From NCBI RefSeq assembly GCF_035319885.1, contig NZ_CP141285.1, positions 1,240,001-1,304,000 of the forward strand: 64,000 nucleotides of DNA, in the 5' to 3' direction. The position numbers were made by a program, and so were the translations under genes. This stretch comes from Altererythrobacter sp. H2 (lineage in GTDB: Bacteria; Pseudomonadota; Alphaproteobacteria; Sphingomonadales; Sphingomonadaceae). Under the pieces are notes generated by a model, which was not told where the DNA came from, ran no database searches, and saw only the letters and a program-made list of their open reading frames with translations. Shown one piece after another: positions 25,019 to 34,300 of the stretch. The first letter of the stretch is position 1. The number at the start of each line of letters is the position of its first letter.

Positions 25019-26346
25019 TCGGCCTGCTGGAGCGCGAGCTTGGGCGCATGGCCGCCAGCAAACTCGACCTCGCCCCGATGCGGCTGGGGCGGGTGGTGCG
25101 TTGCGATGGCGGGCTTATCGAGGTGGCCGGGTTGCCGGTGCCGGTCGGCACGCTGTGCCGCATCGCCGGAGATCATGATACGCCCGAAAGCACTGCCGAG
25201 GTGATCGGCTTCCGCGCCGGTCACAGCCTGATGATGCTGCTCGGCGACAGTGCCATGTTGCGCCCGGGTGCGCTGGTGCGCAGCGAAGGCAGCCCCGGCA
25301 TGGTCCGGGTGGGCGAAGCCCTGCTCGGCCGTGCAGTCGATGGCAACGGCCGCCCGCTCGACGGGGGGCCGCGGCCACAATGCGAGGCGCTCTGGCCGCT
25401 GGGCGGCAAGCGTGAAGGGGCGCTGGAGCGCGCCTCGGTGACGCAGCCGTTCGATTGCGGGGTGCGGGCGATTAATGCCCTGACGACGGTCGGGGTGGGT
25501 CAGCGGGTCGGCATCATGGCCGGTTCCGGGGTCGGCAAATCGGTCCTGATCGACATGATCGCCGATGCGGGGCAGGCCGACGTGACCGTGATCGCCCTTG
25601 TGGGGGAGCGGGCGCGCGAAGTTTCCGATTTCGCCCGCCGCCATCTGGCCGGGCCGCATGGATCGCGCACCGCGCTGGTCGCGGTTCCGGCCGATCATGC
25701 GCCCAACCTGCGCCTGCGCGGGGCACAATATGCCTGCGCGGTGGCAGAGCACTTTCGCGCCCAGGGGCTCAAGGTGCTCCTGATCCTCGACAGCCTGACG
25801 CGCCTTGCCCATGCCGCGCGGGAGATCGGCTTTCTGCTCGGCGAACCCGGCGCGGCGCGCGGCTATCCCCCGTCGGCCCTGGCGGCGGTTACCCGGCTGG
25901 TCGAGCGGGCGGGCAATTCAGCCGGCAGTGGCGGGTCCATTACCGGCTTCTACACCGTGCTGGCCGATGGCGATGACCAGGCCGATCCGGTGGTCGATAC
26001 GGCCCGCGCCATCCTCGACGGGCATCTGGTCCTGTCGCGGGAACTGGCTCAGCAGGGACACTATCCCGCCATCGACATTCCCGCCTCATTGAGCCGGGTC
26101 ATGGACGCCATTGCGGCACCGGAGCACCGCGCAGCCGCACGGGCGTTCCGGTCCCTGATGGCCAGTTGGCACGCCAACCGCGATCTGGTGATGATGGGGG
26201 CCTATCGTGCAGGGGCCGACCCGCAGCTTGACCGGGCGATGGCCCTGAAACCGGCGCTCGATGCCTTCCTCCAGCAGGAACCGCAGGAGCGGGCCGACCT
26301 GGCGGACAGCATCTGCCAGTTGCGGGCAATCATGGCCGATGCCTGA
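25015..26346 (+). CDS. fliI: Flagellum-specific ATP synthase FliI
   Basis: ATPase of the flagellar type III export apparatus, related to F1-beta, 443 residues. Visible are Walker A GSGVGKSVL, ALVGERAREVSDF, LILDSLTRLAHAAREIG and the PPSALAAV loop. I chose the GTG at 25015, which overlaps the fliH stop as GTGA; an ATG at 25048 is possible. It overlaps fliJ by 8 bp. Confidence 0.96.
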   Translation: MIGLLERELGRMAASKLDLAPMRLGRVVRCDGGLIEVAGLPVPVGTLCRIAGDHDTPESTAEVIGFRAGHSLMMLLGDSAMLRPGALVRSEGSPGMVRVGEALLGRAVDGNGRPLDGGPRPQCEALWPLGGKREGALERASVTQPFDCGVRAINALTTVGVGQRVGIMAGSGVGKSVLIDMIADAGQADVTVIALVGERAREVSDFARRHLAGPHGSRTALVAVPADHAPNLRLRGAQYACAVAEHFRAQGLKVLLILDSLTRLAHAAREIGFLLGEPGAARGYPPSALAAVTRLVERAGNSAGSGGSITGFYTVLADGDDQADPVVDTARAILDGHLVLSRELAQQGHYPAIDIPASLSRVMDAIAAPEHRAAARAFRSLMASWHANRDLVMMGAYRAGADPQLDRAMALKPALDAFLQQEPQERADLADSICQLRAIMADA

Positions 26347-26764
26347 CCTGCGGCGTTCCCGCAGGTTGCTGGCCCGGCTTGAACGGCTGCACGCGGTCGA
26401 GCGTCAGGAGGCCCTGACCCGGCTGGCGGAGACACGCGCCGAGCAGCGCCGGATGGAGGACATCGCCTCCCGCAGCCGGATGCTGGCAGGCGGCGGCGCG
26501 CTTGCGGGCGGCACGCTTGACGGCGCCGGGCTGGCCGCCGTGCTGGCCTTCCAGGCACGCCTGACCAGTCTGGTGAGCGATGCGCGGCGGATGGGCGAGC
26601 GTGCCAGCGCGGCGGAAACGGTGGCCCGCGCCGGTTTTGCCGAGGCTGACCGCCGCCTCGAACGGGTCCGCGAACGCCGTCAACACGCCGATCGCAAGGC
26701 CGATGAACAGCAAATGGCACGGAGCTTGCTGGATAGCAGTCAGAAACCACGGGGGCTCTTCTGA
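26339..26764 (+). CDS. fliJ: Probable FliJ, flagellar export chaperone
   Basis: 141 residues, almost all charged or alanine-rich and predicted to form a long coiled coil (for example LLARLERLHAVERQEAL and ERASAAETVARAGFAEADRRLERV). Sequence similarity to FliJ is weak; the assignment rests on coiled-coil character, length and position between fliI and fliK. FliJ acts as the central stalk of the FliI hexamer and as a chaperone-escort. It overlaps fliK by one base. Confidence 0.8.
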   Translation: MPDLRRSRRLLARLERLHAVERQEALTRLAETRAEQRRMEDIASRSRMLAGGGALAGGTLDGAGLAAVLAFQARLTSLVSDARRMGERASAAETVARAGFAEADRRLERVRERRQHADRKADEQQMARSLLDSSQKPRGLF

Positions 26765-27819
26765 TGTATCTGCTCAATCTGCCTGTCCTAGCGCCAGCCC
26801 CGCCCGCCCAGCCGGTGCAAGCACCTGCCATGTCTGTGGAGGGGCCGCAAAAGGCCTTTCCAGAGCTGCTGGCCGCGCTTTTTGAGCATGTTTCCCCGCT
26901 CATGGCATCGATGCCCATGGATGCGCAGATGCCTGTGGCCGATCAGGCCGGCAGCGAATTGCCGGATGCGGCAGAGCCGACCGGCAAGGATTTGCCGGAT
27001 GAGGCAAACGTGACAGCAGATCTTGCGGCCTTCAATCCGGTTTTCGCGCTTCTGGCCCCGCTTCCGTCAGGGCTGGACCCCGCCATCGAGCCCGTAGCGC
27101 AAGCTCCGCTTCCGGGGGCGCCTGCGCCCTTCATGCCGAAGGCTTCGCCTGCGGCAGAAGCGCAGCCTGCTGAAGCGCAGCTTTTGCCGGAAGACGATCA
27201 CCAGCCCGATAGCGAAACTCCGGTCAGGCCGATGGCTGCGCCCGTGGGTGCCCTTCCAACTGTGGAAGCAGCGCCGGTTCCCGTAAGGGTGGTCGAGGCG
27301 CTGGCGATAGCTGCACCGGTGCGGGAATCGCCTGTATCATCTGTGCCGGTCCAATCGCCTGCGCCCCAGCCTCAGCCGACTGCTGGCACCCAGCTGGAGC
27401 AACTGGTCGAAGCACTCGCCCAGGCGCGCGAAGCCGGCAAAGGTGCGCGGGGCGACCTGACCTTGCGCCATGCCGAATTCGGTGCCGTGGCGATCCGGAT
27501 CGACCAGCTCGACGGCGATATGCGGGCCACGGTTTCCGGGCGCGATCCGGGCCTGGCCCCGGCCATGATTGCCGCGCTCGCCGACAGGGCTTCGGCCGGT
27601 CCCGGCGAACAGCACCAGCGCGGCCAAGAGGCCAGCCAGCGCGGCAGCGAACAGGGCAGCGGCTCGGCGCAGGCCGGGCAGGCCGACACCGGCAGCTCTG
27701 GTCGGCGCGGCACCCCGTCACACATGCGCCCAGGCCAGTCCTTCGGCGAACCGCCAGCCTCTGCTGACGGCAGCGACAGCGCAGCAGAAACCCGCGAGCG
27801 GCAGGGCCGCTTCGCCTGA
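26764..27819 (+). CDS. fliK: Flagellar hook-length control protein FliK
   Basis: 351 residues. The first 200 are Pro/Ala-rich and flexible, as expected of a molecular ruler. The C-terminal hook-length domain is recognisable around residues 215-280 (QLEQLVEALAQ, GDLTLRHAEFGAVAIRI, MRATVSGRDPGLAPAM). The tail is Gln/Gly/Ser-rich. The stop of fliJ and start of fliK share TGATG. The secreted protein is expected to switch export from hook to filament substrates through FlhB. Confidence 0.88.
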   Translation: MYLLNLPVLAPAPPAQPVQAPAMSVEGPQKAFPELLAALFEHVSPLMASMPMDAQMPVADQAGSELPDAAEPTGKDLPDEANVTADLAAFNPVFALLAPLPSGLDPAIEPVAQAPLPGAPAPFMPKASPAAEAQPAEAQLLPEDDHQPDSETPVRPMAAPVGALPTVEAAPVPVRVVEALAIAAPVRESPVSSVPVQSPAPQPQPTAGTQLEQLVEALAQAREAGKGARGDLTLRHAEFGAVAIRIDQLDGDMRATVSGRDPGLAPAMIAALADRASAGPGEQHQRGQEASQRGSEQGSGSAQAGQADTGSSGRRGTPSHMRPGQSFGEPPASADGSDSAAETRERQGRFA

Positions 27820-27850
27820 TTGATCCCTCCAATTGCAAGGATGAACAGCA

Positions 27851-28435
27851 ATGGCCAAGGCCAAGGCAAACGATGAACAACCCGCCAAGTCGGGCGGCAA
27901 GATGAAGCTGGTGATGATCGCGGTTGCCATGCTCGCGGTGGGTGCGGGCGGGGCGTATGGTGCCTTTGCCATGGGGCTGCTGGGCGGCCACGTCGACGCC
28001 GGGCCCGATCTGCCCCGCCCGGTCGCCAAGGGGGGCGAGGATCCCTACGCGCCGCCTGCCGATACCAAGGACAAGGATGCCGGTGTCGAGCCGGTCTATG
28101 GCGAAGGGGGCAGTGAATACCGCCGCCTCTACTACAGCTTCGAGGAAGGCTTCACCTCCAACCTCAAGGATTCGACCGGGCTGGTCCAGCTTACACTGGC
28201 TGTTTCCACCACATATGACGGGCGCGTGCTCCAGTGGCTCAAGCGACACGAGCTGGCGATCCGTTCGGCGGTGCTGGTTGAACTGGCTTCCACGCCGGAG
28301 GAAGATGCCTTCACGGAGCCCGGCAAGAAGCGGCTTCAGGAACGGCTCGTCAAGGCGATCAATCGCGTCCTGACCGAACAGGAAGGTTTCGGCGGTGTCG
28401 ATGCGGTCCACTTCCGCTCGTATCTCGTCCAGTGA
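27851..28435 (+). CDS. fliL: Flagellar basal body-associated protein FliL
   Basis: 194 residues. A short lysine-rich cytoplasmic tail is followed by one transmembrane segment (about 18-42) and a periplasmic domain with the family pattern FTSNLKDSTGLVQLTLAVST and the C-terminal AINRVLTEQEGFGGVDAVHF. FliL surrounds the stator and supports torque. It starts 31 bp after fliK and overlaps fliM by 4 bp. Confidence 0.94.
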   Translation: MAKAKANDEQPAKSGGKMKLVMIAVAMLAVGAGGAYGAFAMGLLGGHVDAGPDLPRPVAKGGEDPYAPPADTKDKDAGVEPVYGEGGSEYRRLYYSFEEGFTSNLKDSTGLVQLTLAVSTTYDGRVLQWLKRHELAIRSAVLVELASTPEEDAFTEPGKKRLQERLVKAINRVLTEQEGFGGVDAVHFRSYLVQ

Positions 28436-29322
28436 AGGCGCAGCACGACTTTGTCGCGGAGGGCCGCGCGGCGCAGCATTGCGCCGAATTGCTCGGCCGG
28501 GCGCAGGCGCCGTTCGACATGGCGGCCGCGAGTGCCGAGTTCGCGGCTGAACTGGCGCTGTCCCTGCCAGAGCGGTTGCAGGCCCTGCTGGCCGGGCCAC
28601 GGGTCATGGTTTCCGACTGGCCGGCCGAAGGCATGGCCGCCGGGGAACTGGCCAGTACCTGGTCGACGCCATCGATCCATTTTTCCGTTGCCCTGGGCCG
28701 GAATGCGCCGCGCTTTGTCATCTCGTTCGATAACGCCGCCGCGCTGTCACTGACCGACCGCCTGTTTGGCGGGCGCGGCGGGCGGCAGGACGATGTTCCC
28801 AGGGCCTTGCCCAATTCGGCGGTGCTGTCGGTCGAGCGGCTGGTCTGCGCCGTAGCCGAGACCCTGGCGCGGCTGTGCGGGCAGGAAGGGGAAGCGCCGC
28901 TGATCGCTTCGCAAGCCGCCTTCCGCAGGTTGGGCGTGTTCCGCCGCAACGAACGCTGCCTGAGCTGGAGCTTTACGGTGGAGCAGCAGGCGCAGGACCC
29001 GTGGAGCCTGCGCCTCGCAGTGCCGGAAGCCGCCATGCGTGCCGTGCTGGAATCCCGCGCCGGGGGTAGTGCCGCACCGGCACCCGCAACGATGCGCGGG
29101 CCGGATGCCGAACCGTTCGGTGCGATCCCGCTCCCGCTCACCGCGGTGCTGGCAGAGCTGCGTCTGCCGCTTGCCCAGCTGGCTGCGCTCCAGCCGGGGC
29201 AGTGCATTCCTCTTTCCATCCGCCGCGAGGTTCCGCTCGCAATCGGCCAGCGCATCATTGCGGCGGGTACGGTCGGCACGCTCGACGAGCGGGTCGCGCT
29301 GCGCCTGACGCAGATCAACTGA
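28432..29322 (+). CDS. fliM: Flagellar motor switch protein FliM (divergent N-terminus)
   Basis: C-ring protein, 296 residues from the GTG at 28432 (GTGA overlap with fliL). The middle CheC-like domain is diverged, and the C-terminal SpoA/FliN-like domain is clear (LPLTAVLAELRLPLAQL, ITIP-like pattern, GTLDERVALRLTQI). The canonical N-terminal CheY-P binding peptide LSQxEIDALL is absent: the protein begins KAQHDFVAEGRAAQHCAELL. It is also shorter than typical FliM (about 330). Position between fliL and fliN supports the call. Confidence 0.85.
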   Translation: MKAQHDFVAEGRAAQHCAELLGRAQAPFDMAAASAEFAAELALSLPERLQALLAGPRVMVSDWPAEGMAAGELASTWSTPSIHFSVALGRNAPRFVISFDNAAALSLTDRLFGGRGGRQDDVPRALPNSAVLSVERLVCAVAETLARLCGQEGEAPLIASQAAFRRLGVFRRNERCLSWSFTVEQQAQDPWSLRLAVPEAAMRAVLESRAGGSAAPAPATMRGPDAEPFGAIPLPLTAVLAELRLPLAQLAALQPGQCIPLSIRREVPLAIGQRIIAAGTVGTLDERVALRLTQIN

Positions 29323-29337
29323 TCAAGGAGACCTGAC

Positions 29338-29622
29338 ATGACAAACCATCCGGCCGATCTCGGCCTCATCGGCGAGGTCACCGTGAGCCTGAGCGTGGAG
29401 CTCGGGCGGACCGAGCTGGCCCTGCGCGAGGTGATGGCCCTTGGGCAGGATTCGGTGGTGGCGCTCGACCGCCTGACCGACGAGCCGCTCGACGTGCTGG
29501 TCAACGGCCGCCTCATCGCCAAGGCGGAAATCGTGGCGGAGAACAACCGGTTTGCCCTCCGGATCGTGGAGCTGATTGGGGGCCGGCGCGCCACCGATGC
29601 GCCGGTGTCGGAGGCTGCGTGA
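29338..29622 (+). CDS. fliN: Flagellar motor switch protein FliN
   Basis: 94 residues, essentially one SpoA domain: VTVSLSVELGRTELALREVM, ALDRLTDEPLDVLVNGRLIA and KAEIVAENNRFALRIVE. FliN forms the base of the C-ring with FliM. An AAGGAGA ribosome-binding site precedes the ATG. It lacks the long N-terminal extension of enteric FliN. The stop overlaps fliO by one base. Confidence 0.95.
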   Translation: MTNHPADLGLIGEVTVSLSVELGRTELALREVMALGQDSVVALDRLTDEPLDVLVNGRLIAKAEIVAENNRFALRIVELIGGRRATDAPVSEAA

Positions 29623-29897
29623 TGGGCTGGTATCTTGCCAAGATGCTGCTGCTGGTCCCGCTGCTGGGGCTGATGATCTGGGGCAGCCTGAAACTGACCC
29701 AGCGGGTCCAGCAGAAACTGACCGGCGCCAATGCGGGGCGTGTGCAACGGGCACGGCTGGTTGAAACCACCTTCCTCGGCCCCGGCCTCAAACTGGCGGT
29801 GGTGGAGTTTCGCGGGCGGGAAATCCTGCTCGGCTGCACACGCAACGGGCTGACCCGGCTGGCGGATGTGCCGACCTCTGAGGAGCACGGGCAATGA
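29622..29897 (+). CDS. fliO: Flagellar biosynthesis protein FliO
   Basis: About 91 residues with one N-terminal membrane helix (about 4-24) and a short cytoplasmic part ending in the family-like [18 protein letters not shown]. FliO is an assembly factor for the FliP ring. I used the ATG at 29622; an in-frame GTG lies 3 bp upstream. It overlaps fliP by 4 bp. The call relies on position and topology because FliO is weakly conserved. Confidence 0.85.
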   Translation: MGWYLAKMLLLVPLLGLMIWGSLKLTQRVQQKLTGANAGRVQRARLVETTFLGPGLKLAVVEFRGREILLGCTRNGLTRLADVPTSEEHGQ

Positions 29898-30652
29898 TTG
29901 TCCGGCTCGTGATCCTGCTTGGCGTGATCGCCGCGCTGGCCCTGCCCGATGCGGCACTGGCCCAACCGGGTTTGGGCGGGGCGCTCGACCGGGCGCTGGC
30001 AGCCTCGCCCACCAGCGATGCAACGCCGCTATCGCTGTCGCTGCAGATCCTGCTGCTGATGGGGCTGCTCACGCTGCTCCCGGCGATCGTGCTGATGATG
30101 ACCAGCTTTACCCGCATCCTGATCGTGCTCTCGATCCTGCGGCAGGCGCTGGGATTACAGCAGAGCCCGCCCAACCAGGTGCTGATCGGGCTGGCCCTGT
30201 TTCTCTCGCTGTTCGTCATGGCCCCCACCCTCGCGCAGGTGAACGCGCTGGCGATCGAGCCTTATGCCGCAGGTTCCCTTTCGGGCGAGCAGGCCATCGC
30301 TGCCGCAGCCGAGCCGTTCCACGCCTTCATGATGAGCCAGACGCGCGAGACCAACCTCGCCATGTTCGCCGACATCGCCGGTGCGGGATCCTTCGCCAGC
30401 CCTGACGACGTGCCGTTTTCCATCCTGCTGCCGGCGTTCGTGACCAGCGAGCTGGAAACCGCGTTCCAGATCGGTTTCATGCTGTTCCTGCCCTTCCTGG
30501 TGATCGACCTGGTGGTCGCCAGCGTGCTGATGAGCCTGGGCATGATGATGCTCTCGCCCTCGATCGTCTCCCTCCCGTTCAAGCTGCTCCTGTTCGTGCT
30601 GGTCGATGGCTGGGCGTTGCTGATGGGCAGCCTCGCGATGAGTTTCGGGTGA
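29894..30652 (+). CDS. fliP: Flagellar export gate protein FliP
   Basis: 252 residues. A signal-like N-terminus ends near ALAQ. The conserved core contains [39 protein letters not shown], a periplasmic loop, and [18 protein letters not shown] followed by SLGMMMLSP. FliP forms the pentameric core of the export gate with FliQ and FliR, both encoded directly downstream. Confidence 0.96.
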   Translation: MIVRLVILLGVIAALALPDAALAQPGLGGALDRALAASPTSDATPLSLSLQILLLMGLLTLLPAIVLMMTSFTRILIVLSILRQALGLQQSPPNQVLIGLALFLSLFVMAPTLAQVNALAIEPYAAGSLSGEQAIAAAAEPFHAFMMSQTRETNLAMFADIAGAGSFASPDDVPFSILLPAFVTSELETAFQIGFMLFLPFLVIDLVVASVLMSLGMMMLSPSIVSLPFKLLLFVLVDGWALLMGSLAMSFG

Positions 30653-30665
30653 GGGGGCACAGGCG

Positions 30666-30938
30666 ATGAACGACGACGCCTCGCTGCTCGGCCTGATCGA
30701 CCAGATGCTGTGGACCACGGCGCTGATTGCCGGTCCGATCCTGCTTGCTGCGCTGGCTGTCGGCCTGGTGGTCGGGATCATCCAGGCCGCCACCTCGGTC
30801 AACGAACAGACGCTCACCTTTGTCCCCAAGCTGGCAATCATCGCGCTGGTCATGGTGCTGATGGGCGGGTCGATGATGGCCCTTCTGAGCGACTTCCTGC
30901 GTGAAATCTTCGCCCAGATCGGCACCCTGGCGCGCTGA
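30666..30938 (+). CDS. fliQ: Flagellar export gate protein FliQ
   Basis: 90 residues with two membrane helices. The pattern LAALAVGLVVGIIQAATSVNEQTLTF and FVPKLAIIALVMVL is diagnostic. It ends at the base where fliR begins (single-base overlap). Confidence 0.96.
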   Translation: MNDDASLLGLIDQMLWTTALIAGPILLAALAVGLVVGIIQAATSVNEQTLTFVPKLAIIALVMVLMGGSMMALLSDFLREIFAQIGTLAR

Positions 30939-31720
30939 TGCAGGCCGCCACCATCGCCTTTGCGCTGTTTGAGCAGCAGCTGCCGGAAGTGCTGTTCCTG
31001 TCCGTCCGGGCAGGGGCGGCGATGCTGGCCGCGCCGCTGTTCGGGGCGATGAGCGTGCCGGTGCAGTTGCGTGCCTTCTTCGGGGTCGTGCTGGCGGTCT
31101 TCATCCACCAGTGGATGCCACTGCCGCCGCTGCCCGATCTGCTGAGCATGGCCGGCATGGTCGCCCTGCTGCAAGAGGTGGTGGCCGGCTTCGCGCTCGG
31201 GTTCGTGCTCCAGATCGCCTTTGCCATTCCGCTGATCGCGGCCGAACAGATCGCCGGCACTATGGGCATGGCCATGGCAACTTCGGTTGACCCGGCCAGT
31301 GGTTCGCAGTCCGGTGCGATCGGTCAGATGTTCAGCCTGACGCTGATCTTCGTATTCCTGGGCCTTGGCGCGCACCTGCTGTGGTTCGAGCTGCTGCTGG
31401 AAAGCTATCGCGCCGTGCCGCCCGGTCCGCTGGCACTGAGCGCCGAGGCCATGAAGCGCATCGTGATGTTCGGCGGGCAGATGCTGGCAACGGCGGCGGC
31501 CATCGCCCTTCCGGTGGTGCTGGTCCTGCTGCTGGTCCAGATCGCCACCGGGGTGCTGAGCAGGTCTGCCCCGTCGCTCAATCTGTTTGCGCTGGGCCTT
31601 CCCGCAGGCGTGCTGGCCGGCATTGCCGCTCTGATTGCAGTCCTGCCAGTAGTGGTCGAGCAATTCGCCGACGTGTCCCGCATCGCGGTGGAACAGGCTG
31701 CAGGCGTACTGCTGCCATGA
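30938..31720 (+). CDS. fliR: Flagellar export gate protein FliR
   Basis: 260 residues with about six membrane segments. Family markers include RAGAAMLAAPLFGAMSVPVQ, GFALGFVLQIAFAIPLIAAEQIAG and the DPASGSQSGAIGQ loop. FliR completes the FliP5Q4R1 gate. The stop overlaps the flhB start by 4 bp, as expected from the FliR-FlhB partnership. Confidence 0.96.
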   Translation: MQAATIAFALFEQQLPEVLFLSVRAGAAMLAAPLFGAMSVPVQLRAFFGVVLAVFIHQWMPLPPLPDLLSMAGMVALLQEVVAGFALGFVLQIAFAIPLIAAEQIAGTMGMAMATSVDPASGSQSGAIGQMFSLTLIFVFLGLGAHLLWFELLLESYRAVPPGPLALSAEAMKRIVMFGGQMLATAAAIALPVVLVLLLVQIATGVLSRSAPSLNLFALGLPAGVLAGIAALIAVLPVVVEQFADVSRIAVEQAAGVLLP

Positions 31721-32850
31721 GCGAGCAGTCACCCGGCGAAAAGACCTTTGCCCCCAGCGCCAAGCGCCTGCGTGATGCAACGCAGAAGGGCGACGTGCTC
31801 CGCTCGAAAGAGCTGGCAACGGCGGTGGCCATGGTGGCAGGCCTTGCTGCACTGGTGGCGACCGGGCCATGGTTGCTGGCCGGGCTGGAAGGCGCAATGC
31901 GCGCCGGCCTCAGCTTCGACAAGGCGGAGCTGGAGCGCTTTACCCCGCTGACCATGGTCGTGCTGGCGATGAAGGCGGTCCTGCCCCCGGTGCTGGTGAT
32001 CGGGCTGGTGGTGCTGGTGGCCACGGTCGCCTCCCAACTGCTGTTCGGCGAAGGGCGCTGGGTCGGTGCCAGCCTCGCACCCAAGGCCTCGCGGATCAAT
32101 CCGCTCGAAGGCCTCAAGCGGATGTTCGGCGTTCAGGGCCTGATCGAACTGGGCAAGGGATTGCTCAAGATCGGCCTGCTCGGCGCGCTCGCGTGGTGGT
32201 GGGCGAGCGGGGCGATTGCAGGGTTGCTCGGGCTCGGCCGGGGCGATCTGGAAACCCAGCTCGGCACCGCATGGCAGGCCGGGCTCGATCTGCTGCTTAT
32301 CCTGACCTTCGGCCTTGCCCTGATCGCGCTGGTAGACTGGCCGATCCAGTATGTGCGGCGCCAGAACCGGCTCAAGATGACGTTTCAGGAAATGCGTGAC
32401 GAGAGCAAGGAAGCCGAAGGTTCGCCCGAGCAGCGGGCCGCCCAGCGCCAGCGCCAGCGTGAGATGGCCCGCGGCGGGGTGTCGAAAGCGGTGCGCGAGG
32501 CGCAGTTCGTGCTGGTCAACCCGCAACACTTCGCCGTGGCGCTGGCCTATGACCCGGCGCTGGCTCCGGCACCCATCGTGCTGGCCAAGGGGCGGGGGGA
32601 AAGGGCGCTGGCCATGCGCGAACTCGCTGCGGAATTTGCCGTGCCGGTGCTGGAGTATCCTGCCCTGGCGCGATCGGTCTATTTCACCACGCGCGAGAAC
32701 CAGGTGATCCGGGAGGAGCTCTATGTGGCCATTGCCGCGCTGGTGGCTTTCGTGATGGCACTGAAGCGCGGAGACCATCCGCCGCGTCCGCAGGTGGAAG
32801 TACCGCTGACCCTGCGGTTCGATGCCGAAGGTCGGCTGGCCGGGGGTTAA
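31717..32850 (+). CDS. flhB: Flagellar export switch protein FlhB with NPQH cleavage-site variant
   Basis: 377 residues from the ATG at 31717. It starts with the usual EKTFAPSAKRLRDATQKGDV region, has four membrane helices, and ends in the cytoplasmic specificity-switch domain. The autocleavage loop reads VLVNPQHFAVAL, with Asn268-Pro269; most family members have NPTH here, so Thr is replaced by Gln. KGRGERALAMRELA and the VLEYPALARSVY segment are conserved. FlhB works with FliK in substrate switching. Confidence 0.95.
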   Translation: MSEQSPGEKTFAPSAKRLRDATQKGDVLRSKELATAVAMVAGLAALVATGPWLLAGLEGAMRAGLSFDKAELERFTPLTMVVLAMKAVLPPVLVIGLVVLVATVASQLLFGEGRWVGASLAPKASRINPLEGLKRMFGVQGLIELGKGLLKIGLLGALAWWWASGAIAGLLGLGRGDLETQLGTAWQAGLDLLLILTFGLALIALVDWPIQYVRRQNRLKMTFQEMRDESKEAEGSPEQRAAQRQRQREMARGGVSKAVREAQFVLVNPQHFAVALAYDPALAPAPIVLAKGRGERALAMRELAAEFAVPVLEYPALARSVYFTTRENQVIREELYVAIAALVAFVMALKRGDHPPRPQVEVPLTLRFDAEGRLAGG

Positions 32851-32880
32851 CCCCCATGGGCGCAGGACGTTCTACCCGGC

Positions 32881-34299
32881 ATGGATAGCAGCACATCCTC
32901 ACTGGTCTCGCGGCTCGGCGGCGGCAGCGGGGTCGATATGGTCAAGCTCGCGAGCGACCTGGCCGAAGCCCGCTATGCCACCCAGATTGCGCGGCTCGAA
33001 TCCCGCAACGAGCAGCTCGAAGCGCGCGTTTCTGCCGCTGCCCAGTTGCGCGGGCAGTTCAGCCAGCTTGCCTCGGCGCTGGGCGAGCGGATCCGCACCG
33101 GCGATCTTTCCCCGCAGGCGACGATCGGCAGCCCGGCAGTGGCCGGAGTCTCGGTCGCGCCGGGAGCAAGCCCACGCGGCAGCTACAGCCTGGAAGTGAC
33201 ACGGCTGGCCCAGGGCCAGGTGCTGGCCTTGCCCGGCCCGGCCAGCGCCGCAGACCCGGTTGGTGAGGGCGCGCTGACGATACGCTTCGGCTCGGTGGCC
33301 GATGGAGGCTTCACGGCTGACAGCGGCCGGAACCCGCTGGAATTCACCGTGGCGGCAGGCGAAACGCTGGAGCAAGTCGCCGCGCGCATCACTGCGGCCA
33401 ATGCCGGGGTCAGCGCCTATGTCGCCAACGGAACCAATGGCCCCGAACTGGTGCTCAAGGGCGGTGAAGGCGGCGCCAGCGGCTTCATCGTCGAAGTGAC
33501 CAACACCGGCAGCGCCGGGCCGCTCGACGGCCTTGGCTGGAACCCTGCTTCGGATAGCGGGCAATTGCGCCAGGGCGCGCAGGATGCCGCCTTCCTGCTC
33601 GATACCGTGGCGATGACCAGCCCGACCAACCGGGTGACCAATCTTCCCGCCGGCATCCAGCTCGACCTGCGCGGGACAAACACCGGCGCGCCGACCACGA
33701 TCGGTTTTGCTGACCGCAGCGGCCAAGTGGCCGGGGTGATGGGGGATCTCGTCGCCGCCCTGAACGATATCGCCGGGCAGGTCCGCGCTCTGGGCGATCC
33801 GCAGGCGGGCGACCTTGGGTCCGACCCCGGCCTGCGGGCCTTGCGCAGTGCCTTTGCCTCCCTTTCGGCCGCAGTGGTCATGCCCAACGCCGCCACTGGC
33901 GAGCCGCGCACGTTGGGAGACCTCGGCCTTTCGCTCAACCGCGATGGCAGTTTCCGGCTGGACAGCGACCGCCTGAACCGAACGCTGACTGAGAGCCCGC
34001 AGGGCGCTGCGGCGATGTTCACCACCGGGCTGTTCGGTGTGTTTGCAACGGTCGACCGGCTCGCCCGCACCGCCTCCTCGCGCGCGGACCCGGGCTCTTT
34101 GGCAGGCTCCGAAGCGCGCTACAGCGCGCAGCTTCAGCGCAACGCCGATGCGCTGGACAAGATCGCCGAGCAGCAGGAACGCCTGCGCGAACGGATGACC
34201 CGCGAATTCGTCTCGGCCGATACCCGCGTCGCATCCTCCAATTCTACCCTGTCGTTCCTGCGCACGCAGATCGACATGTGGACGGCAAGGAGCCAGTGA
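32881..34299 (+). CDS. fliD: Flagellar filament cap protein FliD
   Basis: 472 residues, typical. The N-terminal coiled coil has GVDMVKLASDLAEARYATQI and ARLESRNEQLEAR. The middle contains SYSLEVTRLAQGQ, ETLEQVAARI and LVLKGGEGGASG, typical of the FliD N domain, and the C-terminal coiled coil ends with STLSFLRTQIDMW. FliD caps the growing filament and promotes flagellin folding. fliS follows after one base. Confidence 0.94.
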   Translation: MDSSTSSLVSRLGGGSGVDMVKLASDLAEARYATQIARLESRNEQLEARVSAAAQLRGQFSQLASALGERIRTGDLSPQATIGSPAVAGVSVAPGASPRGSYSLEVTRLAQGQVLALPGPASAADPVGEGALTIRFGSVADGGFTADSGRNPLEFTVAAGETLEQVAARITAANAGVSAYVANGTNGPELVLKGGEGGASGFIVEVTNTGSAGPLDGLGWNPASDSGQLRQGAQDAAFLLDTVAMTSPTNRVTNLPAGIQLDLRGTNTGAPTTIGFADRSGQVAGVMGDLVAALNDIAGQVRALGDPQAGDLGSDPGLRALRSAFASLSAAVVMPNAATGEPRTLGDLGLSLNRDGSFRLDSDRLNRTLTESPQGAAAMFTTGLFGVFATVDRLARTASSRADPGSLAGSEARYSAQLQRNADALDKIAEQQERLRERMTREFVSADTRVASSNSTLSFLRTQIDMWTARSQ

Positions 34300-34300
34300 C

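Noticed and set aside
30155-31897. 580-codon ORF on the minus strand
   Set aside because: Antisense to fliP, fliQ and fliR; His/Gln-rich and without motifs.
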